The translations under genes and the position numbers were made by a program. This document shows, one piece after another, positions 53,149 to 62,300 of a stretch of 64,000 bases of DNA. The notes beneath the pieces are model-generated. The model was not told the DNA's origin, did not search any database, and saw nothing but the letters and a program-made list of their open reading frames with translations. The number at the start of each line of letters is the position of its first letter. Position 1 is the first letter of the stretch. This DNA is from Convivina intestini (lineage in GTDB: Bacteria > Bacillota > Bacilli > Lactobacillales > Lactobacillaceae), in the NCBI RefSeq assembly GCF_003096575.1, contig NZ_QEKT01000004.1, forward strand, positions 19,724 to 83,723, written 5' to 3'.

Positions 53149-54348
53149 TTAATTGGACGGTTCTACCCCACGAATACTAATCCAATATAGACCAGCTAAG
53201 ACCACTAGCATCACCCCAAAAACTGACAGGAATAATTGGTTCATCAGCCCATTATCCATCATCAAACCAGCATAAATCGGTCCAACTACTCGGCCCGAAC
53301 TAATCATCATGGAAACAAAACCTTGTGCTTGACCAGCCACTGCTGGAGAGGTTACCTGGGCCACCCAAGCCGGCACCTGAGGGCTTTCTAGCATTTCACC
53401 AATTGTTAACAACTCAAAAACTAAGACCAATTGCCAAAAATCCTTGGCAAAAATCATGAAAAAGAAACTAGAAGCAAAAATTACGCCACCTAAAATCACA
53501 GAAATCCGGTAAGGATGTCGATTGGCCCAGTTTGAAATGAATTTCTGAAAGACAATGATGGTTACACCATTAATAACCCACAAATCAGCATAATTACGGG
53601 TCGGCAAACCCAAACTGCGCATATGCGGAGCCATAATGGTTTCCCAAAGAATATAGGACAAATAGGTAATAAATAATAGCGCACCAATCCAGGCCAATAG
53701 AGGCGTGATTTTAAATTTAGTGGCACTAAGGTCTGACTTTTCGGCCATTTTCGGCTGATCATCACTGGTTACTGCCACTATTTGATTAGGATCGTTAAAT
53801 ACCAAGATACTAATAAGTAGCAATAAGCAATATAAGGCACTAGCAATCACCATTAACAAGGTAAAGCCGTAGTCAAAAATATAACCGACCGATAAGGTAC
53901 CAAATACCACCCCAACATTTAAAACAATGTATATGTTATTGAAGACTACGCGTGTTTTTTTACCATTGACGGTCGTAGCATAGGCATTTACTAAGGTTGA
54001 AATCAATCCTCCACCAAAATTTAGCAACCAAATCATAATCGCAAATTCTGGCCACCCGTTCCAGACAATCAAGCCCACAGCAGCCACTGTGGCAATGCTA
54101 CAAGCAATTATTAACGCTTTGTGAGCATCCCATCGATCAAATAGGCGACCCCCTACAAAAGAACCCAAGATACTAATCAACGCGCCGACCATCAGTACCA
54201 AACCAGCAGAGGTATAACTTTGATGCAAGGATCCAGTCATATACAGAGTGGTTACCGGCCAAATCATCGCACTGGCGGTATTAGAGAGTAATACCGCCAA
54301 CAACAGCCATTTTTCACTGAGTTCTTTTTTTACTGATGATGTTTTCAT
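53149..54348 (-). CDS. Major facilitator superfamily transporter
   Basis: A 399-residue protein with 12 predicted TM helices. Motif A variant GGRLFDRWDAHKALI after TM2 (about residues 66-80) and a central hydrophilic loop (about 190-215) are typical of DHA1-like drug/proton antiporters. Upstream GGAGG, an extended -10 TGCTATACT and divergence from zwf. Substrate unknown. Confidence 0.8.
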   Translation of the reverse strand: MKTSSVKKELSEKWLLLAVLLSNTASAMIWPVTTLYMTGSLHQSYTSAGLVLMVGALISILGSFVGGRLFDRWDAHKALIIACSIATVAAVGLIVWNGWPEFAIMIWLLNFGGGLISTLVNAYATTVNGKKTRVVFNNIYIVLNVGVVFGTLSVGYIFDYGFTLLMVIASALYCLLLLISILVFNDPNQIVAVTSDDQPKMAEKSDLSATKFKITPLLAWIGALLFITYLSYILWETIMAPHMRSLGLPTRNYADLWVINGVTIIVFQKFISNWANRHPYRISVILGGVIFASSFFFMIFAKDFWQLVLVFELLTIGEMLESPQVPAWVAQVTSPAVAGQAQGFVSMMISSGRVVGPIYAGLMMDNGLMNQLFLSVFGVMLVVLAGLYWISIRGVEPSN

Positions 54349-54370
54349 AGGCCCTCCTGGTAGTGTATAG

Positions 54371-54501
54371 AACAGTATAGCACGGGCATTCTAACTGGCT
54401 AGCTCCCTACTAATTTGATCAGTTGCAAACATTCACCATCGCAGTTAATCACAACACTCATAATAGAAGGTACTGATTTTTAAGCCTCAATTCGTTATAA
54501 T
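54371..54501. promoter_or_regulatory. Divergent MFS/zwf promoter region
   Basis: MFS gene: extended -10 TGCTATACT on the minus strand (TATACT at 54374-54379). zwf: TATAAT at 54496-54501 with a poor -35. Confidence 0.5.
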
Positions 54502-54539
54502 TAGCATTGTATTGAACAAAGAAATTAAAGGGGAATATC

Positions 54540-55991
54540 ATGGTCTCAGAAATTAAGACATTGGTAACTTTTTTTGGTGCCACTGGTGATTTGGCTAAGC
54601 GGATGCTATATCCATCTGTTTTTAACCTGTACAAAAAGGGATACTTACAAAACAACTTCGCAATTGTTGGTACCTCTCGTCAAGAGTTATCCACTGAAGA
54701 GTACCAAGAAATGGTACGTCAATCGATTCAAGCTGGTATTACTGATCAAGATCAGGCCGAGGCCTTTATTGAGCATTTTTCATACAATGCTAGTGATGTG
54801 ACTGAAGCGGCTGGTTATGCTGGCTTACGCGAAACCATTGAAGCTGCAGCTAAAAAGTTTGGCGTTGAAGGTAATCGGATTTTTTACATGTCCGTTGCCC
54901 CACGTTTCTTTGGCACAATTGCCCAGTATTTGAAGTCAGAAGGCTTGTTGGCTGATAAAGGCTTTAATCGTTTGATGATTGAGAAGCCTTTTGGTTCATC
55001 ATATGCTACGGCTGAAAAGCTACAAAACGAATTAGAAAATGCCTTTGAAGATGATCAGCTTTACCGTATCGATCACTTCCTTGGTAAGGAAATGGTCTTA
55101 AACATTGCCCCACTACGTTTTGGTAATCCTTTAATTGCCAACGCTTGGAACAAAGATTACATCAAAAATATCCAAGTTACCTTGGCTGAAACTTTGGGTG
55201 TTGAAGAACGAGCTGGCTACTACGATACTGCCGGTGCTTTGTTAGACATGATTCAAAACCACGCCATGCAAATCGTTGGTTGGTTAGCTATGGAAGAACC
55301 AGCTAGCTTCAGCGACAAAGACATTCGGGCCGCTAAAAATGCTGCCTTCTCAGCTCTTAAGATTTATGATGAAGCTGAAGTAAATCGTTACTTTGTTCGT
55401 GGTCAATATGGGGCAAATGGTGAATACGCCGCTTATAACAAGGAACCAGATGTACCGGCTGACTCTAAGAACAACACCTATATTGCTGGTGAATTGCAGT
55501 TTGATATGCCCCGTTGGCAGGGTGTGCCTTTCTATGTCCGTTCAGGAAAGCGCATGACCACTAAGACGACCCGAATTGATGTTGTCTTCAAGGCCGGCAC
55601 TTTTGCTATGGGTGCCCAACAAGAACCACAAGAAACAGTTCTTTCAATTATTGTTTCACCAGAAGCCGGTATTCAAATGAGCTTGAATGCTAAAGATGTT
55701 ACCGATACTTTCAGCACTCATCTCATTAATTTGGACTGGAAGCCAACTGCTCAAGAAGCAGCTGAGACACCTGCTCCTTACGAGCGGATGATTCACGATG
55801 CCATGGATGGTGATGGTTCAAACTTTGCCGATTGGCATGGTGTTGCTACTGCATGGAAATTTACCGATGCAATTTCCGATGTCTATGCTGCTGATAAAGC
55901 ACCATTAGAAATCTATCCAGCCGGCTCAATGGGGCCTGAGGCTGCCGATGAATTGTTAGCTAAAAACGGTGACAATTGGATTCTTAAGTAA
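54540..55991 (+). CDS. zwf: Glucose-6-phosphate 1-dehydrogenase
   Basis: A 483-residue enzyme very like the Leuconostoc mesenteroides G6PDH: MVSEIKTLVTFFGATGDLAK with the coenzyme loop GATGDLAKR (13-21), the active-site peptide RIDHFLGKE with catalytic His, and YYDTAGALLDMIQNH. The coenzyme loop has GAT where the L. mesenteroides enzyme has GGT. It starts the pentose/phosphoketolase pathway. AAAGGGG before ATG; terminator follows. Confidence 0.96.
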   Translation: MVSEIKTLVTFFGATGDLAKRMLYPSVFNLYKKGYLQNNFAIVGTSRQELSTEEYQEMVRQSIQAGITDQDQAEAFIEHFSYNASDVTEAAGYAGLRETIEAAAKKFGVEGNRIFYMSVAPRFFGTIAQYLKSEGLLADKGFNRLMIEKPFGSSYATAEKLQNELENAFEDDQLYRIDHFLGKEMVLNIAPLRFGNPLIANAWNKDYIKNIQVTLAETLGVEERAGYYDTAGALLDMIQNHAMQIVGWLAMEEPASFSDKDIRAAKNAAFSALKIYDEAEVNRYFVRGQYGANGEYAAYNKEPDVPADSKNNTYIAGELQFDMPRWQGVPFYVRSGKRMTTKTTRIDVVFKAGTFAMGAQQEPQETVLSIIVSPEAGIQMSLNAKDVTDTFSTHLINLDWKPTAQEAAETPAPYERMIHDAMDGDGSNFADWHGVATAWKFTDAISDVYAADKAPLEIYPAGSMGPEAADELLAKNGDNWILK

Positions 55992-56026
55992 TAGAAAAAA
56001 GCAAGCCATAGCTTGCTTTTTTATTT
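55992..56026. terminator. zwf terminator
   Basis: AAGCAAGC/GCTTGCTT, CATA loop, six T; also A-rich on the other flank, so it may serve both strands. Confidence 0.88.
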
Positions 56027-56036
56027 GTCCTAAATT

Positions 56037-56534
56037 TTAGAAATAAACACCACTGACGGGCAGACCAATCGCCACAATATAAATCACCCAACCCCAAACC
56101 ATGTGGCCCAAGAATTCGGATAAATTTTCATACCAAGGTTGCTTCCAAGCTGCTGGAATCGTCTTGAAAAGTGGTAAAATCACCCAATGAAAAGCAATCC
56201 AAATAACGATGCCAAATACAGTTCCTTGACCATAAGTAATCGGTGCATAGAAATTAGCAACTAGGACAAATAAAATTGAAAAGGCAATTGAAAAACCAAA
56301 ATGCATTAACAAACTAACATAAGGAACATCTTGATCATCTGCAATCCGGACGGTTGCATGTGTGACTTGGCTGGACACGCCTAACTGCTCTAATAATTTT
56401 TGAGGTGGGTTAGTAGCATTACGGGCCTGATTCCGAGGCGGAAAAATTGCTTCCCAGCCTATTTTAACCATGCCCGATACCATACCAGCGACAAAACCGA
56501 CCCACAAACTATTAATAATTATATTGGATAACAT
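56037..56534 (-). CDS. YagU family (DUF1440) membrane protein
   Basis: A 165-residue protein with four hydrophobic segments. GFVAGMVSGMVKIGWEAIFP, then PPRNQARNATNPP and HWVILPLFKTIPAAWKQPWY match the YagU/DUF1440 family, implicated in acid resistance in E. coli. Function here inferred only. Convergent with zwf. Confidence 0.75.
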   Translation of the reverse strand: MLSNIIINSLWVGFVAGMVSGMVKIGWEAIFPPRNQARNATNPPQKLLEQLGVSSQVTHATVRIADDQDVPYVSLLMHFGFSIAFSILFVLVANFYAPITYGQGTVFGIVIWIAFHWVILPLFKTIPAAWKQPWYENLSEFLGHMVWGWVIYIVAIGLPVSGVYF

Positions 56535-56652
56535 ATTATCTACATCCTTTATCTGTTAATTAGCTTAATTTTAATACTACCATAATTAGGCGCAAACGAC
56601 CGCCAAAGCCCTATGCTATAATGCAGACAAAGATTCTGGAGGTTATCTAATC

Positions 56653-57174
56653 ATGATGAAAATTAACGTTCCCCTTGAAAAGGGATATTTAGCAGATCAG
56701 TATGCCAAGTACGCCCCGGCTACTCAAAAAATTGACGGCTATCCTAGTCAATCATTTCCGATTGAAATCACTAATTTACCCGTTGATACACGTTTTCTAG
56801 CCTGGACCTTAGTTGATTTTGACTCAATTCCAGTGATGGGCTTTACCTATATTCATTGGATTGCAGCCAATTATCCAGTATTGGGTAGTGAAGCCTTAAT
56901 TCCAGCTAATTTAGCTCAAGAGGGCGAGAATTTTACGCGTGGTCAAAATAGTCTTTATTCTCAATATGTTGATGTTGATAATCCACAAATTATTAACAAC
57001 TATATCGGTCCAATGCCACCAGACAAAGACCACAACTACACCCTAACGGTTTACGCCTTAAAACAGGCCTTACCCCTGCCGGATGGTTTCTTCTTAAATG
57101 AATTACGCCAAGCTACGCATAATCAGCCGGTTGTCCTAGAAAAAATGAGCATTGACATTTTAGCTCGTTCTTAA
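56653..57174 (+). CDS. YbhB/YbcL family (PEBP-like) protein
   Basis: A 173-residue phosphatidylethanolamine-binding-like protein: SFPIEITNLPVDTRFLAWTL, then the ligand-pocket segment DFDSIPVMGFTYIHWIAANY and a late NYIGPMPPDKDHNYTLTVYA. Cytoplasmic, no signal peptide. Role in bacteria is poorly known. GGAGG before ATG 56653; ATG 56656 is an alternative. Confidence 0.85.
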   Translation: MMKINVPLEKGYLADQYAKYAPATQKIDGYPSQSFPIEITNLPVDTRFLAWTLVDFDSIPVMGFTYIHWIAANYPVLGSEALIPANLAQEGENFTRGQNSLYSQYVDVDNPQIINNYIGPMPPDKDHNYTLTVYALKQALPLPDGFFLNELRQATHNQPVVLEKMSIDILARS

Positions 57175-57331
57175 AATCTTCCTTGCGCTTCCTCCCGATA
57201 AATTAAGTCCACAATAGTAATTTTTCATAAAGAAGGTTAAGAAAATCAAAAGATTAGCACTTTCAATTAGAGCTTTTCCCCATTTGTGAGGCTTTTTCGT
57301 TATAATGAATTTGATTACGGAGGGAACCACT

Positions 57332-57853
57332 GTGAAAATTAAACGAGAAAATTTAAAGGATATCTATACTTTTTCATCAGTGACCGAGCTTAGTTTGTTT
57401 TTGGGGATTGACCGTGAAACCCTCCATGAACGTGCTAAAGCCCGGGGGATTGAGTTAAACGGCACTTATAGCGAAGAAGATCTTAGTGCCCTACGCCCTG
57501 AAAAAAATAGTGCCTTAAGCCAACTTAATACGGAAGTTGACCCTAAAACTGAAATTGAATTACTTAAAATGAAATTAGAAATGTTGGAAAGTGAGCTTGG
57601 TTTTAAAGACCAACAGCTTGACGATCGTAAACAACATATCGAAACTTTGAAAAGTACTTTATCCAAAGCTGAGGAAAACTTTGAAAAAGCTCAAGTTTCC
57701 GTTGATCAGCAACAGCATTTACAATTAGCAACTTTGCAGCAGTTAGATAAGGCCACCAGCCGTGTCCAACGAATTGAAATGCAGGCTGAACAAAAAAAGC
57801 ATTGGTGGAATTTCGGACGTAAGTCCAAGGGTAAAGAAACCGAAGAAGATTAA
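57332..57853 (+). CDS. HTH and coiled-coil protein (DUF536-like)
   Basis: A 173-residue protein: N-terminal short helix-turn-helix-like segment (FSSVTELSLFLGIDRETLHE), then a long coiled coil (about 70-150; KTEIELLKMKLEMLESELGF) and a basic tail KKHWWNFGRKSKGKETEED. The WWNFWKK-like tail recalls DUF536 proteins of LAB plasmids, which may bind DNA. GTG start at 57332, directed by GGAGGG; the in-frame ATG at 57305 overlaps a TATAAT hexamer (57301-57306) and is excluded. Function unknown. Confidence 0.65.
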   Translation: MKIKRENLKDIYTFSSVTELSLFLGIDRETLHERAKARGIELNGTYSEEDLSALRPEKNSALSQLNTEVDPKTEIELLKMKLEMLESELGFKDQQLDDRKQHIETLKSTLSKAEENFEKAQVSVDQQQHLQLATLQQLDKATSRVQRIEMQAEQKKHWWNFGRKSKGKETEED

Positions 57854-57887
57854 AAAATCAGTTAGGATAAATCCTAACTGATTTTTG
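57853..57887. terminator. Convergent terminator
   Basis: AAATCAGTTAGGAT and its complement around AA, flanked by A and T runs; it serves the coiled-coil gene and signal peptidase gene. Confidence 0.85.
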
Positions 57888-57894
57888 ATTGCCT

Positions 57895-58524
57895 TTAAGC
57901 AAAGAAGTGTTGGTCCTGATGATCGACACTATTTTTAATTTGTTGGCTATACCAGAATGGTACGACCACCTTGCCCATAATATGATTACGATCCACAAAG
58001 CCAAAGTAACGGCCATCATTGGATACCGAACGGTGATCCCCCATCACAAAGTACTCACCACTAGGAACAGTGCTCTTATTTTGGTCTTTTGCCTGCCATA
58101 GTCCAGTTGTAGAAAGGGTTTTTAAGTTCCAAGTGGCACCAAAATCTCCTTCGGTTCCTTGGGTCTTTTCATCATTAGAAATGTAATCTTGATTAACCTT
58201 TTTATTATTGACGTAAAGGTTTCCGGAACGATATTCAACCGTATCACCAGGAATCCCAATTATACGCTTAACGTAGTATGGGCTATTCCCAGTCTTAAAA
58301 CGAGGATCCTCCTGGCGAGCATCAAAGACAACTGCATCCCCACGTTTCAAAGTGGCCAAGTGATTGACCCCGACACGCTGCTGATTAAGCAAATTAGGTT
58401 CCATTGAAGTACCACTAATTGAAACAGTACTAAACACAAAGGCATTCAATAGCCAGATGGCACTAACGGCAATCACCATCCATAGGATTGTGCCACCCCA
58501 CCCCTTTAAGAAATTTTTTACCAT
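57895..58524 (-). CDS. lepB: Type I signal peptidase, copy 1
   Basis: A 209-residue SipS-like signal peptidase: N-terminal TM (about 12-30), catalytic Ser40 in SGTSMEPN, general base Lys86 in YYVKRIIGIPGD, and box E GDHRSVSNDGRYFGFV. It cleaves Sec signal peptides at the outer face of the membrane. Start ATG 58524 with GGAG. The gene upstream is a close paralogue; both end in similar HQxQHFF tails. Confidence 0.93.
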   Translation of the reverse strand: MVKNFLKGWGGTILWMVIAVSAIWLLNAFVFSTVSISGTSMEPNLLNQQRVGVNHLATLKRGDAVVFDARQEDPRFKTGNSPYYVKRIIGIPGDTVEYRSGNLYVNNKKVNQDYISNDEKTQGTEGDFGATWNLKTLSTTGLWQAKDQNKSTVPSGEYFVMGDHRSVSNDGRYFGFVDRNHIMGKVVVPFWYSQQIKNSVDHQDQHFFA

Positions 58525-58605
58525 GTTAAGGCTCCATTCTATTTGTCCATATAACCCTATTATACTCAATTTATCTAGTAGGCGCTCTGGCTCTTCAAAC
58601 ATAAA

Positions 58606-59229
58606 CTAGCCAAAGAAATGTTGGCTTTGATGATTAATATTGTCTTTCACAGTGGCATCATACCAAAACGGTACGACTACTTTTCCAAAAATGTGGTTAC
58701 GATCCACAAAACCAAAGTAACGGCCATCATTGGATACCGAACGATGGTCTCCTAACACAAAGTAGGCATCGGCCGGCACGACGCTTTTATCTTGATCTTT
58801 TTCTTGCCACATACCGGTGGCTGATAAACTAGCCAGTGACCAACTGGTGCCAAATTCACCAGCGGTCCCTTGGGTACGTTCATCGACTGAGAGATAAGAT
58901 TGATTGACCATTTTCCCGTTAACGTACAAATTGCCATTTTGGTAGGTAACGGTATCGCCGGGCACCCCAATAATTCTTTTGACGTAGTCTTTATTCCCCG
59001 GCCTGATTTGTGGATCTTCCTGAGTCGCATCAAAAACCACGACATCCCCACGATGCAGATTACCCAGGCGATTCACGCCGACATACTGGCGGTTAAGTAA
59101 ATTAGGTTCCATGGAACTACCATTTACGATTGCCCCCGTAAAGACAAACTGCGTAAAACACCAGCCTAGCAGTGCTACCAAGGCTAGGGGAATCACCCAT
59201 TCCTTCATTAAATTTTTAAATACGTTCAT
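58606..59229 (-). CDS. lepB: Type I signal peptidase, copy 2
   Basis: A 207-residue paralogue of the neighbouring signal peptidase: TM at about 12-32, catalytic Ser39 in NGSSMEPN, Lys84 in DYVKRIIGVPGD and the same box E. The C-terminal half is nearly identical between the two, the N-terminal half less so, suggesting tandem duplication with divergence of the membrane segment. TATAAT on the minus strand at 59267-59272 gives its promoter. Confidence 0.93.
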   Translation of the reverse strand: MNVFKNLMKEWVIPLALVALLGWCFTQFVFTGAIVNGSSMEPNLLNRQYVGVNRLGNLHRGDVVVFDATQEDPQIRPGNKDYVKRIIGVPGDTVTYQNGNLYVNGKMVNQSYLSVDERTQGTAGEFGTSWSLASLSATGMWQEKDQDKSVVPADAYFVLGDHRSVSNDGRYFGFVDRNHIFGKVVVPFWYDATVKDNINHQSQHFFG

Positions 59230-59266
59230 AACTCACCATTTTTCTCTGATTTTACACAATACATTT

Positions 59267-59272
59267 ATTATA
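59267..59272 (-). promoter_or_regulatory. -10 of the signal peptidase pair
   Basis: TATAAT on the minus strand 38 bases before the ATG of copy 2. Confidence 0.5.
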
Positions 59273-59324
59273 ACGAATGTTGGGGATTTATTTGGGGGAC
59301 AAAAATTACAACTCTGAAAATAAC

Positions 59325-59366
59325 GAAAAAATGCGCTCCCAGATGACATTGGGAACGCATTTTTAT
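59325..59366 (-). terminator. Terminator of the surface protein gene
   Basis: AATGCGTTCCCA/TGGGAGCGCATT (one G-T pair) with a T run on the minus strand. Confidence 0.8.
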
Positions 59367-59394
59367 GATTGAAAATTAGTTAAAGACTTAGAAT

Positions 59395-62300
59395 TTATTC
59401 TTCATCTTCACGTTTCTTAGGCTTAGCTCCTAAGAACAAACCAGCAGTCATCAATACAGAAGCTAGAACAGCGGCTTCCTTACCGGTATTATCACTAGTT
59501 AGCTTTGCTGTTTGTGGTAACGCAGCCGGTTTAGTGCTTGTTGGTTTGATTACTGGTGTTACTGGTTCTGGCACCTTAGCACTTGGCTTACCAGGCACGT
59601 GTTGGGCATCAATCGCTTGAATACCAGCTACCTGCGCATTTGCTACACCTTGCTTATCAATAGCAGCGTTGATAGCAGATTTTGCCTTAACAGCTTCTTG
59701 ATCAACATTGTTGGTCTGAATTTGCTTAGTAGCATCGTCTAGGGTTGAATCATTAGCAATTTCTTGCTTAACTTTGGCTGCTTCATTGTCAATTGCAGTA
59801 TTGGCATCATGCTTTAGATTGTCAACTGACTTTGTACCAGACACATGTTGGGCATTGATTGCTTTAACACCGTCAGCCGTGGCATTTTTAACGCCTTGAG
59901 CATCAGTAGTGGTATTAATGTTAGCAGTCGCTTGCTGAACTTCCCGGTCGACGTTGGCTTTTTGAACTGCCTTTTCAGCATCATCCAGCGTTGGATCACG
60001 ATCAATTTCACCCTTAACACGAGCGCCTTCGTTAGCAATTAGCTGTACGGCTGCCTTTTGCTGGTCAGCAAGAGTAGTCGTACCAGGTACATATTGGGCA
60101 TCGATGGCCTTAATACCTGCTTCGGTAGCTACCTTAACGCCTTGAGCATTAGTAGCAGCCTTAATGCTATCGTGAGCCTTCTTGGCCTCACGATCTACAT
60201 TAGCTCGTTGGATTTCCTTAGCGGCATTATCCAAAGTTTTATCTTGGCTAATTACGGCCTTAATAGCGGCTGCCTCGTCCTCAATCCGCTGTAAGGCTGC
60301 CTTTTGCTGGTCAACAAGAGCAGTCGTACCAGGTACATATTGGGCATCGATGGCCTTGATACCAGCCGACGTTGCATTAACGATTGTTTGAGCATCGGTT
60401 GCACTGTTAATCGCATCAGCTGCCTGCTTAACCTCTTTGTCTACATTCGCTTTTTGAAGATTCTTAGCCGCATCATCTAAGGTAACATCGGCATCAATTT
60501 GGCCCTTAATTTTGGCGGCTTCACGCTCAATTGCATGAAGAGCACTGGTCTGTTGAGCACTCAAAGCGGTGCCTGGTTGATATTGGCTATCAATCGCTGC
60601 AATGCCTTGAGTGGTAGCATTCTTCACATCTTGAGCATTACTTGCACTGTCAATCGTCTGCTTAGCATGAAGCGTGGCATCATCAACCGCTTTGGTTTGA
60701 TCAGCCTTTTGACTATCCGTCAAAGTTGGATCCTTGGCAATCTGATTCTTGACCTTCTGGGCTTCTTGATCAATGACTGATTTAGCAATGTTTTGCTGTT
60801 CGACTAGTGAACCACCTGGCTGATACTGATTATGAATATCCTTTTTAGCCTGATCAGTAGCATCTTTAACACCTTGAGCGTTCGTTGCTTGGTCAACTAA
60901 CTTTTTAGCATTGATTACAACCTCATCAATTGCCTTAGTTTGATCAGCTTTTTGACCATCTGTCAAAGTTGGGTCCTTGGCAATAAGGTCCTTAACCAAC
61001 TGAGCTTCTTGATCAATAGCCGTCTTAGCTTGGTCTTGCTGTTTTTGCAAAGGTTGACCAGGTACATACTGAGCATCAATGGCTTTAATGCCAGCAGCTG
61101 TCGCATCCTGAATTCCCTGCGCATCGTTAGCTGCCTTAATAGCCGTAACAGCTTGTTGAGCCTCGACGTCAACGTTGTGCTTTTGAGTGGCCTTAGCAAC
61201 GTTATCTAAGGTAACATCTTGATCAATCGTAGCCTTAACCGCAGCTGCTTCATCAGCGATAGCTTGGAGCGCTTCGTCCTTCAAAACAGCAATCGTCTTA
61301 GTGCCAGGAACATGTTGAGCATCGATAGCTTGGATACCGGCAGCAGTCATATCGGCAACCGTTTGCTTATCAGTGGCTGATTTCACATTTTCAGTAGCTT
61401 GAGCGGCTGCCTTAGCCACGTTGTCCTTTTGAACAGCCTTAGTAGCGTTGTCCAAAGTCGCGTCGGCATCGATGGCTTTGCTTACCTTAGCAGCTTCGTC
61501 GGCGATAGCCTTTAAGGCGTCGTCCTTCAAAACGTCGACAGTCTTTGAGCCAGAAATGTGTTGCGCATCAATAGCTTCAACACCGGCCTTAGTAGCGTCA
61601 TCCACGGCCTGTTTATCAGTCGCAGCCTTGATATTGTCAGTTGCCTTGGTGGCTTCCTTGGCAACATTATTTTTCTGTGTTGCCTTCGTGGCATTGTCCA
61701 AAGTTACGTCGGCGTCGATAGCTTCGCTTACCTTAGCGGCTTCATCGGCGATGGCCTGCAAGGCGTCGTCCTTCAAAACTGGCACCGTCTTTGCGCCAGA
61801 AACGTGTTGGGCATCAATAGCTGTGATGCCGGCCTTGGTGGCATCGTCAACCGCCTGCTTATCCGTCGCAGCCTTAATGCTTTCGGTCGCCTTAGTGACC
61901 TCTTTGGCAACATTGTCCTTTTGAACAGCCTTCGTGGCGTTATCCAAAGTGGCGTCGGCATCGATGTCCTTAGACACCTTGGCCGCTTCATCAGCGATAG
62001 CCTTTAAGGCGTCGTCCTTCAAGACATCCACGGTCTTTGAACTAGCAACGTGTTGCGCATCAATGGCTTCAATACCGGCCTTGGTGGCATCATCGACAGC
62101 TTGCTTGTCAGTGGCAGCCTTGATGTTTTCAGTCGCCTTAGTGGCTTCTTTGGCAACATTATCTTTCTGTGTTGCCTTCGTGGCGTTATCCAAAGTTGTG
62201 TCAGCGTCAATATCCTTAGACACCTTGGCCGCTTCATCAGCGATAGCCTTTAAGGCGTCGTCCTTCAAAACGTCGACAGTCTTTGAGCCAGAAATGTGTT

